The notes under the pieces are model-generated. The model saw only the letters and a program-made list of their open reading frames with translations, made no database searches and had not been told where the DNA came from. From Calamus simplicifolius (Eukaryota > Streptophyta > Magnoliopsida > Arecales > Arecaceae), in assembly GCA_900491605.1 (NCBI GenBank), contig UESW01003834.1, positions 2,220,419-2,284,418 of the forward strand: 64,000 bases of DNA. Reading direction: 5' to 3'. A program made the translations under genes and the position numbers. The first letter of the stretch is position 1; each line of letters opens with the position of its first letter. Of the stretch, positions 12,591-24,100 are shown piece by piece.

Positions 12591-12975
12591 TTTGAAGCGT
12601 AGGTTCGGGCATAGGGAGTATAAGTCCAGTGGTGCGATTTGAACAGAAGGATCAGGATTAGACGGCCCACGCAATGATGTCCTATTTAATGCCGCGCAGC
12701 CGCCGTGCCTTTGTGGGTAAGGTTCCTTTGAGGCGACGGTTAGGAATCGCCACGTAGCAAATCCGATTTTCACGGCGTTTATGGAGGCGGTTCCGGGCAC
12801 CTCGGGCGAGATGCCTTATATTCTCTTGAGGCGGTTTTCTTAGGAGGAAGCAAAGTCGAAACAACACAATTCCCCTTCGCAGTGTTCCTTCGTTTCTTCT
12901 GGAGGGATTTGTTTTCCCATATTCTGCAATCTTGCTCGGTGCTCCTTCCGGCGAGCAGAATATGAGCCCTACGAC

Positions 12976-15965
12976 ATGGTTTCGGAAATCACTGCTAAGG
13001 ATCTGGAAAAACTTTGCCTGAAATACGACATTCCCTCGGATATCCTCCTGCGAGTGCCGGGGCCCGAGCTTAGGGTTTCGCAAGAACTGGAGCATGGCAT
13101 CTTTCTTTACGAAGATAGTCTGAAGGCGGGCCTCGGTTTCCTCTCCATCCTTTGGTGAAGGAGATCATGAGGTTCTACAACATCTGTCCGACGATGGTAG
13201 CCCCCAATAGCTGGCGGAGCATCATCGGGTTTATCTCGATGTGTAGCCAAGTGAAGGTAACAGCAATTCTACCCTTATTCCGCTTGTACCACCTAATACC
13301 TGGGAGGAAATTAGAGCGGCCTTACATCGGTCCCCGGAGGTCATTCAAGACAATCGTGGATAAGCCGTCATCCATAAAGGGATGAAAGATCAATTCTTTA
13401 TCGCTGAAGGGAACATTGGTTCCAATTTTCCTAAGGATGGGGAAACTTTGTCCGGATGTGAAAGCACATCCACTTTATCTGAGCAGGAGGAGGATCTAGA
13501 AGCCTTCTGCGATGGCAGATGTTCTCGGCCAACGATTGCTATCTGAGGAGGCTCTCTTCACCGCCGGGCTTAGCCCCCTCGACCTGCATGGTGGGTCTTT
13601 TATTTTCTCATCGTTTTACTCGAGTAAAGGTATCTCGGTCTGACCGTTTATTCTCTGTTCTCACAGCCAAGAAGTCTGAGCTATAGGGCCGCATAAAGAA
13701 AGGGACAAGCAAGCGCCTAGGTGAGAGCAGTGGTGGAGAGAGACGCAGGCCCGAGAAGAGGGCTCGCCTCTCCGAAGAGCGCTTGCCGAGGTTGGGGTAA
13801 CCTTGGCGGGGGCGCTGAAAATAGAGGAGGAGCCAAAGAGGACTGCTGAGGTCCCTTGTCCCCCAGTGGTGGAAATAGTAGACAGCTCGGATGAGACTCG
13901 TTAGCTTGTCCGGACGCCCCTCCTCTGGAAGATAATCCAATGGCTGGCTCGGAGGAGGTCGGTGCCCCTGAGGGCTCTCCTCCGAACAAGAAACATCCCT
14001 AGCCCTGGCAGAGGACAGGAAGGGGCGACTGCAACCCCAAAGCTCAAGAAGAGCTCTATTGGAGCCCCCCTTCAGAGAGATTTAGAGGCGGTGACGCTGG
14101 GTCGGTTGCAGCAGAGACTTGCGAGGAGCTTATGATTGGAGAGCTTCTTCCTGCGAGGTTGGGGCAACTGACGAACAGACTGAAGACTTGGCGGAGCCCG
14201 CAGGGAAGAGCGGGTGCCTGCGACCGAGGGAAGAAATCCAATGAGGGATAGGGCAAGGCGAGAATCTTGCAGTCGGAGCTCTTCCACAAAAGCTTCGAAA
14301 AAACTGATGCTTGGGCTGGCCGAGTTATCCGAGGAAGGCCAGTTAGAATTCTGCTGGAGGAGGCCGAGAGGTCAAAGGCTTCTCAATCGGAGGTTGCCCG
14401 GATCGATCCTTCGGGCGGGGATGGTCAGCCCAGTAGCCCAGACTCGGCCATCGAAGCGGCGTTTGCTGCCCTAATGAGGTCGGTATGTACCCGGGCGTGG
14501 ATCCTTCGGCGGATAAATCGCGGACCTAGACCCTGTCGATGCCGCATTCGCTAGCGGAACGTGGTGAAGGATATCCACCTTCTTCCCGAGATCAACAACT
14601 CCACCCTCATGGGGTTAGCCAGGTCTTACGTCTCCCGAATATGCTACTATTCCTGAGTAGCGAATGTTTCCTGGTTAGCTCGGTCGTGCTTTCCTCATTT
14701 GAGTTTCATTTTGCAGAGTGCTTTGGTTACCAGGGCGCTGTGCTGTGCTTGAGCCTGGCAACAGGGGCCAGCATCCAGGCTAGGAGAGTTAGCGCCGAGC
14801 TTCAATCGCGGCTGAGGCGTCTGATACATTTGAGCAACTTCTGGGCACCAGTAATGAGAATCTGGCGAGGATGAAGGTATTGCATCAGGCTGCCCAAGGT
14901 AACGTGTCCAAGCTACAGCTTGAAGTGAAGGAGCTATGTGGGCTCCTGGCGAAGTGTGACGACGCATGCTCGGAGCTATCTCGGATCAAAGCTAGGCATT
15001 CCGAAGAAATGGAAACTGTCAAGAAACAGTTTAACAAAAATCTAAGCAGGCAGAGGAGAGAGGCCACCGAAGAGAGAAGTCGCCTAAGTAGAATGCTTGG
15101 CGAAGTGGAGGAGAAGGTACGGCGATGCAACCGTGACATTGCCGACAGGGACGACAATATCAAATGGCACCAGGAAAAGATAACCCAGCTCGACAACAAG
15201 CTCGCCCAAGCCTGGAGAGAGGTTGATGATAGGCAGTCGAGGATCGGTGACCTCAACAGAATCGAGCAAATTAGGGCTGATAAATTGAGGGCCATTGACG
15301 AGGTCGAAGAGCTAACTAAGAAGCTAGCTTGGCAGGAGGAGAGGTATGGTCCTAACCCCCCCCCCCCCCTTTATTGGCTCATCGTGGCATTGGCTAACTC
15401 TGTTTTTACAGATGAGAAAGGCGGAGCTGGAGAATCAAAACCAACGCAGACCCTGCAAGGGGAATGGCCTCTAGTCGAGGAGGAACTCAAAGCTCGAGAG
15501 GCGGGTCCGCGAGTCCGAGGAGCAAGTTGATCTACTGCGAATCGAGCTACTGAAGCTGAGGGGTAGGTTGCCTCACTACGGAGCCAAGTGGCTGAAACTG
15601 AAATGTGGTTCGCTTTGTTTAGGGGCGAACAAGATGCAACTTGCGCCGACGCCTTCCAGCTCGGTGTGGAGGACACTCGAAGTAAGATATCCAAGGAACA
15701 TCCGGAATGGGACCTCTCATTCTTGGATGTTGGAACCTTCGAAGCTTGCTCCCCAGGGGATGAAGAGGACGAGTATGACGATATTTCAGACGCCGATCCT
15801 GATGTTGCTCCGGGTGCCGGTGAGGCCATGGCCCCTGAAGGGCATTCTTGTCATATCACCGGGGAAACAACAGTGTTCAAAAAGGGCAAGACAAGTCAAG
15901 CTCCCCCGAATGTCACCGAGGAAGCTGCCGAGGCCGCTGGGGCCGTTCCTAACCCTGATTCTTAA
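12976..15965 (+). pseudogene. Spliced antisense gene of element B (aORF1)
   Basis: This runs antisense to gag-pol and starts near the 3' LTR with ATG at 12,976 (MVSEITAKDLEKLC). The first exon has EIMRFYNICPTMVAPNSWRS and IDKPSSIKG-like text, resembling the plant domain known as putative gypsy-type transposon (PF04195), by memory only. Then come a charged middle and a long coiled coil (about 14,871-15,343, many E/K/R heptads). An acidic tail ends at 15,965. Introns by comparison with element C are 13,591-13,666 (GT-AG), about 14,638-14,716 (donor mutated from GT to AT) and 15,344-15,411 (GT-AG). Stops, including one after FLSILW, and frame changes break it. Such antisense ORFs are known in Tat elements; their job is unknown. 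Confidence 0.75.
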
Positions 15966-16612
15966 GGGTTATCTGTATGCTTTTGTTTTTGTTTTTCAAA
16001 CTTGTAACTTGGTTGGGGTCTTTAATGAATGAGTCTTTCGCCTCTATTCGATGGCCTTTTTCGGACGATCTCTGTCTCAAGTTTTTTCTTGACCGCGAGC
16101 AACCTACAGCTTATTTGAGCCGTTTGGTTGGTTTAGCTCGGATTTGAGTGAACATCTTGATCAAGGCCAAGGTATAGGGATAGCCCTAATGAAGGAGCCG
16201 AGATACAACATAGCTCGGTTAAAGGGGATGTGAGACGATCTAGCTCGGTTGAAGTCGCAAGATGCGATAACTCGGCTGGAAACAAGAGATATTGTAGGTC
16301 GACTGGAAAGGACCAGGAATTACAGAAATATCTTGGCCAGAACCGAGGTAGTCCGACTTATCAAGGGCGAAGATGTGGGCGTGCCTTGAGTGCCATGGGA
16401 TTATTAATGAGCCTCCTCGGTTGGGGAGCAGAACTCTTTGTCTCCCGTGAACGCCCACTGAGGTGGTGACATGCGGCATGTCCCGCAGTCGTAACGTTTG
16501 GGTTAGCAGCCTTGGCGATCGGCATGCCCGCCGGGGGGACTTTTAAAAAGGGCGGAGGAGTGCTGTCATTAGCCATATCCTCAGCTGACCTTCCAAGGCT
16601 TTCAACACTGAA
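15966..16612. other. Spacer after antisense gene 1 of B
   Basis: It begins with the 3' end of the antisense gene (a tttaatgaatgag sequence may act in polyadenylation) and contains scattered CTCGG words. A TATA-like tttTAAAAAGGG at about 16,540 precedes the next ORF. Confidence 0.45.
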
Positions 16613-16925
16613 ATGGCTTCCAGAAGTGGGGAACGATCAACTGAAGGCAGGCAGCGGTGCTGACGGCCGCAGGGGGTTGCGCTGGAGTCGCACCATGGTA
16701 ACAGTTAACGGGGAGGTTCTGGCTTCGTTGTTCATAGGCCGCGAACAAATTATGAAGGCGGCTGAGCAGTATCTGGCCATTTCTGCAAGGGAGATCGAGC
16801 TTCTTCGCGAAGCCAATAGTCGGCTGGAGAGGCAGGTGGCGTCCCTCCAGCAACAGTTGGGTGAGCAGGCTCCACGGCAGACGGAGAGCTCAGCGGCGCT
16901 CGGAGGAAATAACAAGCCCCTGTGA
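16613..16925 (+). pseudogene. Small coiled-coil antisense ORF of element B, copy 1
   Basis: A protein of about 100 residues is recognisable by comparison with the copies at 19,669 and at 44,536 (minus strand). The ATG frame (MASRSGERSTEG) stops early; the rest is open in another frame (GADGRRGLRWSRTMVTVNGE and onwards). It then holds EQYLAISAREIELLREAN, a heptad-rich helix, and ends NNKPL. The function is unknown. A (t)ataataaatg polyadenylation-like sequence follows at about 16,960. Confidence 0.6.
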
Positions 16926-17385
16926 GGGTCGATGTATTTTTCTTTTCTGTCACCTTTTATATAATAAATGAAGAGAAAAATTTTTGTAGCTTTTATGTTT
17001 GCCGTTGTTTTTGAAACGCTCGCTTTCACCGTGCAAGTCTTACGCTGCATATCGCTCGGTTTCGTCGAGGTTCTCGATAAAAGACGCACTCCGATCTTAG
17101 CCGGGGCTTATATCCCTAGGATGTGCACTCCAACCTTATCTGATGCTTACGCATTCTGGCATAGGTCGGGGTTTACATTCATCAGATGTGCACTCCGACC
17201 CTGACTGGGGCTCATGCACTCCGGGTGTAGGCCGGGGCTTACAACATATCTCGTTACCATTGAAGTAGTTCCTTAGACCGGGCCGGAGTACAAGATAACA
17301 TTCGGTTATGTCGAACTGAAAGGAGGCTCTTCGGTTTAGTCCGAAGTGTAGAGGCAGCTTTGGCTTTGAGTTAGAGCGCAAGGCA

Positions 17386-17688
17386 ATGTCTCGGTTTATG
17401 CTGAGGCATAACAGTCAACTGGGTCGGAGTGGAGAATATCGAGATGACCTCACTGAGGAGTACTTGGCTTCTGCGCCTCTTTATTACTCTGTCAGTGTCT
17501 TGTCTTTTTTGCCAAGGCAAGTCGGCCTTCATTTTGCTGAAGTAGATAATACGGCTTTCCAGCCAGCAAAAGGTTACCTCAGCAGTTTCCAGGGGTATTT
17601 ATCTCGTCGATCCTTTCCAACACGGGTCGTTTCAACGTACGACATAGGCGCTCGCTCGCCATTGGAGGGTGTCGCTTTCATCGGATGA
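17386..17688 (+). CDS. Short conserved antisense ORF of element B (MSRFM type), uncertain
   Basis: An open frame of 100 codons starting MSRFMLRHNSQLGRSG. Element C has a counterpart (46,936-46,763) with the same start, alignable for about 57 codons. Many differences between the two fall at third positions and are silent (CAA/CAG, GGT/GGC, AGT/AGC, GAG/GAA, TAC/TAT), which hints at a protein. The first bases also form a CTCGG...GAG inverted repeat, so it may simply be structured regulatory DNA. Nothing is known of a function. Confidence 0.4.
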   Translation: MSRFMLRHNSQLGRSGEYRDDLTEEYLASAPLYYSVSVLSFLPRQVGLHFAEVDNTAFQPAKGYLSSFQGYLSRRSFPTRVVSTYDIGARSPLEGVAFIG

Positions 17689-17916
17689 TTTCCCTTGTCT
17701 TCCCGTATATTTGAGATCAGCGGGCGATTTTTTGCAATTATGACCCATGATCCGGGATCAGAGGAGATCCTCTAGCATATATCATGGACTGAGCAATGCA
17801 CTTGGCGCGCATAGAAGGGTGCTCTTTTCATCCTGGGAGGCCACGTGGCAGCATGGATTAGGCGTTTTGAATCTCGGGGCTTTCTGCCTTGATAGTTGCT
17901 CCTGATCCATTCTGCC

Positions 17917-17924
17917 TATAAAAA
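17917..17924 (+). promoter_or_regulatory. Internal antisense TATA box of element B
   Basis: CCTATAAAAAGGGGAGGA with the downstream text GGCCGTGTTAGGCCATC matches element C at 46,423-46,417 on the minus strand. It would drive transcription antisense to gag-pol from inside the 3' region. Confidence 0.55.
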
Positions 17925-17990
17925 GGGGAGGAAGGGGCCGTGTTAGGCCATCCCCAAAACTTTCTTCTCTGTGTTCGTAGAAAAATTTTT

Positions 17991-18234
17991 ATGATGGCTG
18001 TGTCTCGGAGGCTGAGAGCGGAGGGACCGAGTTTTTCCTTTGCGAGTCGTCTTCCCCCGGATAGCAGGGGTGATGAAGGAGCCACTGAAGAGCAGCTCGT
18101 CCTCTTGGGATGAGTTTCGAAGATCATATGGAGAGCGCACAGGAGGGCCGCAGAGATCACATAGAGAGCGCACATATGTGCTTCCTGTGTCCTTTGTGGC
18201 CTGCTACGGGGGACGCAGGGTAGGAAGTGCATAG
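17991..18234 (+). pseudogene. Short ORF region behind the antisense TATA, element B
   Basis: Two overlapping frames are visible. The first starts ATGATG at 17,991 and stops with TGA at 18,111; in element C the same frame is open for 85 codons. The second starts at 18,073 (MKEPLKSSSSSWDEF) and runs to TAG at 18,234 (53 codons), and is also open in C (50 codons). Differences between B and C often fall on third positions of the second frame. Which frame, if any, is translated is unresolved. Confidence 0.4.
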
Positions 18235-18830
18235 GCACCCCCGTAGCACGCACGGAGCCCTCCTTCTCATCGGCTGGATTCTCATCTCTTCTCTAGGGAA
18301 TCCTTGCCACGGGAAGGGGGAGCTGAGAGCAGCGTGGGGCTGATGGTCCCCTAGCTCTCTCAATCGGGCAACGGCCTGCAGCCCAGCATCCCACCCAGGG
18401 GGAAGCTGGTTAGTTTGCCGATTCCTCAGAATCAGCATCCACGGGTTATGCCTCCTTTTGGATATCTTAATTCATCCAAAGGGACCGTGGGAGGCCGGCT
18501 TTGCCACTTATCAGGGTGAGCTAACTGGTTTGTCTGATTTCTTGGGTCAGACGCCAAAGTATCATCGTTAACCGAAGCTGATTGGAGCAGTTCGGCCAAG
18601 CTATTTACTCGTTTTCATTTTCTATGCTTTGATGCACTTGTAACTCCTCTCAGGAGGTTGTAACTTTTCTTTTGATGAGGAAATAAAGAAATTTTTCATT
18701 CCCTTTTTCTTTAGCTTCTGCCTCTTTTCTGCTGGGGAGTTGTTACTCCTATATTGCGCCTTTTATGTCGCAGCATATTTCGACAGCACTATCACAGCTT
18801 AGTCCTTGCTAAGGCCAAGATATGGAGATA
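18235..18830. other. Spacer in the 3' region of B
   Basis: It has no open frame of note. An AT-rich stretch (aaataaagaaattttt) near 18,680 may be a polyadenylation region for the preceding unit. Confidence 0.4.
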
Positions 18831-18834
18831 TTGC

Positions 18835-19130
18835 TCAGTCCGGACGGAGCTTGTAAGCTGCTGAATCCGAACGAAACTTTGGAGATTGCTTAGGTCGGCC
18901 GAGGCTTGTAAGCTGCCCGAATTCGAACGAAGCTTTGGAGATTGCTTAGGTCGGCCAGGGCTTGTAAGCTGCCCGAATCTGAACGAAGCTTTGAAGATTG
19001 CTTAGGTCGGCCGGGCTTGTAAGCTGCCCGAATCAGAATGAAACTTTGGAGATTGCTTAGGTCGGCCGAGGCTTGTAAGCTGCCCCAATCCGAACGAAAC
19101 TTTGGAGTTGCGTAGGTCCGACTGTGATAT
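18835..19130. repeat. 57-bp tandem array 1 of element B
   Basis: About five copies of a unit containing ggcttgtaagctgcccgaat and gaacgaaactttggag. The unit is related to the larger array at 20,105. Confidence 0.85.
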
Positions 19131-19594
19131 GCTATTTCGACTCATAGCTTGGACCAACCGAGGCATAGAGATTTAGCTCAGACTCGGTCGTCGCCGAGGA
19201 TTATAACATTTTATTCGGCCTCTGGTGTAGACTGTCAGAGAGGATAAGGGTCACCCGACTGACGCATGGGGCGCCCAAGTTTACGACTTGGTTACATTCA
19301 AGGAAGGTGTGCCAACGCGTTACATTTCTTCGCGCCTTTTCGAGGGTGCCCGATTCGAGGGTGCCTGGCAGATTTTTGAGGGCATTGATCTGAGAGGTTT
19401 TGACAAACCGGAGGGAACCTGGTCCCTAGAGAAGGAGGGAAGTTCCTGAGCACCTCGTTGATGCTAAACGATCCTCCTCGGGAGGGGGTGCGACCCCTTG
19501 CCTCCCGCGAGCGCCCACCGGAGTGGTGACGCGTGCCGAGTTTCCATAGGTCGAGATTAATGACTCAACCGATCGAAACACTCACCAGGAGTGG

Positions 19595-19602
19595 TTTAAA
19601 TA
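19595..19602 (+). promoter_or_regulatory. TATA-like box before coiled-coil ORF copy 2
   Basis: TTTAAATA about 67 bases before the ATG at 19,669. The same word, in the same context (caccaggagtggtttaaata), stands in front of the C copy at 44,604-44,611 (minus strand). Confidence 0.45.
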
Positions 19603-19668
19603 TGGACAAGGGATGCCTATGCCGGTCATCCTTTCAGCCAGTTTCCAGCGGCTCTTGAATGTGGACAT

Positions 19669-19975
19669 GGCCTCCGGCGGTGAAAGACGATCAACTCAAG
19701 GGCCGAACGGTGGTGCTGATGGCCGCAGGGACTCCTGGAGAGTCGCATTGCAGTGACCGTTGATGGAGTGGCCTTGGTGTCGGCGTTCGCGAGCCATAAG
19801 CGGCTACAGAGGGCGCAGAGCAATATCTGACCGTCTCGACGAGGGAGGTCGAGTCCTCCACCGTATTATCAGCCAGCAAGAAGGGGAAATAGCATCCCTT
19901 CGCCAAAAGATTGCCGAGTTAGTTCGGTGTGGGGAGAGTTCGGTGGCTCTCGGAGAATATGTGAAGCCTCTGTGA
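19669..19975 (+). pseudogene. Small coiled-coil antisense ORF of element B, copy 2
   Basis: This starts MASGGERRSTQGPNGGADGR, stops early by TGA, and continues in another frame to the shared end SSVALGEYVKPL. It shares start, GADGRR word, helix region and terminal KPL with copy 1, but lacks part of the helix text. It is followed by a ctataataagcaaaa stretch that may be a polyadenylation site. It sits between the two 57-bp arrays. Confidence 0.6.
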
Positions 19976-20104
19976 AGGCTACTTTGTCTTTTCATTTCCT
20001 CTTTGTCATTTTCTCTATAATAAGCAAAATTGGCAACTTTTGTTTTCGCTGCCATCCCCAAAATGTTTATCCTTGTCGAACAACGTTCACGTTTTGGAGA
20101 CCAA

Positions 20105-20880
20105 CTAGGTCAGCCAGGGCTTGTAAGCGGCCCGAATCCGAACATAGTTTAGGAGAATACTTAGATCGGCTGGGGCTTGTAAGCTTCCTGAATCCGAGCT
20201 AAGTTTAGAAGGACGTTTAGGTCGGCCGGGGCTTGTAAGCGGCCGAATCCGAACATAGTTTAGGAGAATACTTAGGTCGGCCGGGGCTTGTAAGCTGCCC
20301 GAATCCGAGCTAAGTTTAGAAGAACGTTTAGGTCGGCCGGGGCTTGTAAGCGGTCCGAATCCGAACATAGTTTAGGAGAATACTTAGGTCGGTAGGGCTT
20401 GTAAGCTGCCGAATCCGAGCTAAGTTTAGAAGAATGTTTAGGTCGGCCGGGGCTTGTAAGCTGCCCGAATCCGAACATAGTTTAGGAGAATACTTAGGTC
20501 GGTCGGGCTTGTAAGCTGCCCGAATCCGAGCTAAGTTTAGAAGAATTTAGGTCGGCCGGGGCTTGTAAGCTGCCCGAATCCGAACTAAGTTTGAAGAATG
20601 TTTAGGTCGGCCGGGGCTTGTAAGCGGCCCAATCCGAACATAGTTTAGGAGAATACTTAGGTCGGCCGGGGCTTGTAAGCTGCCCGAATCCGAGCTAAGT
20701 TTAGAAGAATGTTAGGTCGGCCGGGGCTTGTAAGCGGCCCGAATCCGAACATAGTTTAGGAGAATACTTAGGTCGGCCGGGGCTTATAAGCTGCCCAATC
20801 CGAGCTAAGCTTTGAAGAACGTTAGGTCGGCCGGGGCTTGTAAGCGGCCCAAATCCGAGCTAAGCCTTGGGCATTGTTCG
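20105..20880. repeat. 57-bp tandem array 2 of element B with dimeric order
   Basis: About 13 copies of a unit with ggtcggccggggcttgtaag. Two versions alternate: one with gcggcccgaatccgaacata and gaatactt, one with gctgcccgaatccgagctaa and gaacgttt. The true period over much of the array is therefore about 115 bases. Confidence 0.88.
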
Positions 20881-21107
20881 GTTTTCGACCATGCTGGGAG
20901 TGCTCGGTCATACCGAGCTTTTACCAAGCGGGACTCGACTTAGCCGAGGTTCGGATTCAATTCAAAGCTCGGGGAAACGGCTCGGTTGTGCTGATAGTGA
21001 GCTAGAGGTATCATTTCTCATCGCAATTTTTCCAGAGAGTCGACCATGTCGTAAATAACAGGAATAAGATGCCAAAGTTATAAAGGGGCAGGTCAAAGAG
21101 GCGTACC

Positions 21108-24100
21108 CTATTGATAGTATATGCGGAGATTGTCCAAGTTCCACGTCCGGGGAATGGATTTCCCACTTAGATCTTGGAGCTTGTAGGTGCCAGGTCCGAT
21201 GACTTCCTACTTGTTAGGGGCCTTCCCAGTTCTGCGAGAGCTTTCCTTGCTCCAGCAGCTTAGAGATGGATGCTTTCCGGAGAACGAGATCGCCAGGTGA
21301 GAAGGATTTCCCTTTGACTCTGGAGGCATGAAACGAGCCACTCTCTGCTGGTATACGGCCATTCTGATCGAGCTTTTTTCTAACCTCTTCTACCAAGTCG
21401 AGATTGGTGCGGAGCTGCTCGTCATTGGCTTCTTCTAAGTAGCTTTCAACTCGAGGAGAGGGAAGGCCTATCTCCACTGGGATGCTTCCATGCCAAAAGC
21501 CATCCGGAATGGGGTCTCGCCGGTGGGGATCCTGGGTGGTGCGATAAGCCATAGAACATGGTGAAGTTCGTCCGCCCATCTGGCCTCGGGCTCTGGCGAG
21601 CCACTTTAATCCCTTGAAGCAGGGTTTGATTTGTTACCTTGGCTTCTCCGTTGGCTTGCGGATGCCCTACCAAGGTAAGGCGATGGCTAATGCCGTGATC
21701 TTCGCAAACTCCCAGAACTTGAGATTATTGAACTACTTGCCGTTGTCAGTGATGATGGTATGCGAGAGGCCGAAGAGACAGATGATGGATTTCCACACGA
21801 AATCCCTGGCCGAGCTTCGGTAATTTGGGCGACTGCCTCAGCCTCGACCCACTTAGTGAAGTAATCAATGGCGACAAATAAAAACTTTCCTCTGTCCGGT
21901 GGCGGCGGGAAAAGGGCCAAGAATATCCATCCCCACTTAGCAAAGGGCCAAACGGAGGAAATGGGGATCAGACTGGCAGAGGAGAGCCTCTGAATGTTGG
22001 AGTGCCTCTAGCAGGGGTCACAGGCTCAGACGAGATCGTCGGCATCCTTTTGCATGGTTGGCCAGTAATATCCCTGGCAAAGCACCTTGTGGCATAGAGA
22101 TCGACTTCCTATTGACTGCCACAAATTCCTTCATGCACCTCCCGAGGCATAGTCAGCCTCAATGGGCAGAGGCATCTGAGAAGCGGGCATGGAGAAGACC
22201 GCTTTAGAGCTGGTCATCGATTAGCACATAGTGTGAGCTTGCAACTTCAACTTTCTTGCTTCCTGCGGTCGGCTGGGAGCGACCCTTCTTTAAGATACTT
22301 CAATATNTCGGTCTGCCTCCATGATACTGGGCTTTTCCAGAATTTCCAAGGGGAACTTCCACTCGGAGTCCATCGACTCCGCAGTTGCTAGCCGGGATAG
22401 TAGATCGGCACGAGCATTTTCCGATCTGGGGATCTGGATAACTTCGAATTCGGTGAAGTAAGAGAGTAAGTTCCGCACCTCTTAGAGATACCGAATCATG
22501 TTTGGCTCTCGGGCCTCAAACTGCCCCGCACGTGACTGGCTACAACTGAGAGTCGGTAAAGGCATTCAGTTTTTCACTTTCAGGTCACGGGCGATTCGGA
22601 GTCCGGCGAGCAGAGCTTCATATTCGGCTTCATTGTTGAGGCTGGGAAGGAGAATCGAATGCCGTACTCAAAGGTTATCCCCTCTGGGCTGGTGAGGACT
22701 AGACCAGCACCGGAGCCATTGGCGTTGGATGATCCATCAACGTGGAGCAGCCACAGGGCGTTTGGTTTCGGATACTGGAGGAGTCGGGGTGGAGCCATCT
22801 TCTGGGATAGCGCATTCAAGGAGGAAGTCGGCTAGGACTTGCGCCTTTATGGCAGGGCGAGGCTGATATCGGATGTCATGTCTGCTCAACTCAATGGCCC
22901 ACTTTGCCATTCTTCCTGATGTCTCCGGGCAGTGGACCACCGCCTTGATTGGCTGGTCGGTGAGGACCGTCACTGAATGAGCTGAAAATATGGTCGCAAT
23001 CTCCAACCGACGTTATTAGGGCCAGCACCAGCTTTTCGATCTGGGTGTATCTCATTTCGGTGTCCGGAGCAGTTTGCTGATATAGTAGATCGGCTTGTGA
23101 GTCTTCTTCTCTTCTCTGACCAAAATGAGCTAATTGTGGCCTCCAAAACTGCGAGGTATAGAAACAGCATTTCTCTCGGATTGGGACTGCTGAGGAGAGG
23201 CGGAGAACCAGATACTTCTTGAGGTCTTCGAATGATTTTGGCACTCGGGAGTCCATTGAAAGTTCTTGGCGGATCGGAGAGCTTTGAAGAAAGGGAGGCT
23301 CCTCTCGGCCGATCGAGCCACGAAGCGGTTGAGGGCCGTAATCCTTCCCGTCAGTGCTGGACTTCTTTGATAGACGAAGGTGGTGTCATTTGCTGAAGGG
23401 CGTGAATTTTCTGCGGGTTGGCTTCGATGCCTCGCTGAGAAACCATAAACCCAGAAATTTTCCTGAGGTGATGCCGAAAGCGCATTTTGCCGGATTGAGC
23501 TTCATCCGATACTTTCGAGTGTCGTGAAGCTTTCTAAAAGGTCTTCAATATGCTGGGAAGCTTGTTTGCTTTTAACCAGCATGTCATCAACGTATACTTC
23601 CAGGTTCCGACCGATCTGCTCCTTGAAGACCTTGTTCACTAGCCTTTGGTAGGTGGCGCCCGCATTCTTTAGACCAAATGGCATGACTCGGTAGCAATAG
23701 GTACCTCGGTCGGTTATGAAGGCTATTTTTTCTTCATCCTCGGGTGCCATCCGAATTTGGTTATAGCTGAGTAGGCATCCATGAAGGTCAGCATCTGATG
23801 GCCAGAGGTGGCATCCATGAGCTGGTCGATCCGGGGGAGAGGAAACTATCTTTCGAGCATGCTTTATTAAGGTCGGTGAAGTCGATGCAGATCTCCACTT
23901 GCCATTTGACTTTTCACCATGACGACATTGGATAGCAGCTCGGATAATTTATCTTCCGAACGAAGTTTGCCTTAATGAGCTTGTCCACCTCTTCTTCAAT
24001 TGCTCTCTGCCGGTCAGGGCGAAGCTTCTCTTCTTCTGCTTTACAGGTCGGGACATCTCGTCCACATTAAGACGGTGGATAAAGACGTCCGGACTGATCC

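Noticed and set aside
15355..15370. C homopolymers here and at about 24,829-24,844
   Set aside because: Simple runs inside decayed element sequence; likely slippage and possibly miscounted, not a feature.
18835..20880. Regular repeats resembling a CRISPR array
   Set aside because: Units abut without unique spacers and lie in a plant retrotransposon.
22307..22307. Ambiguous base N
   Set aside because: It is only an unread base inside a broken integrase region and has no biological meaning.
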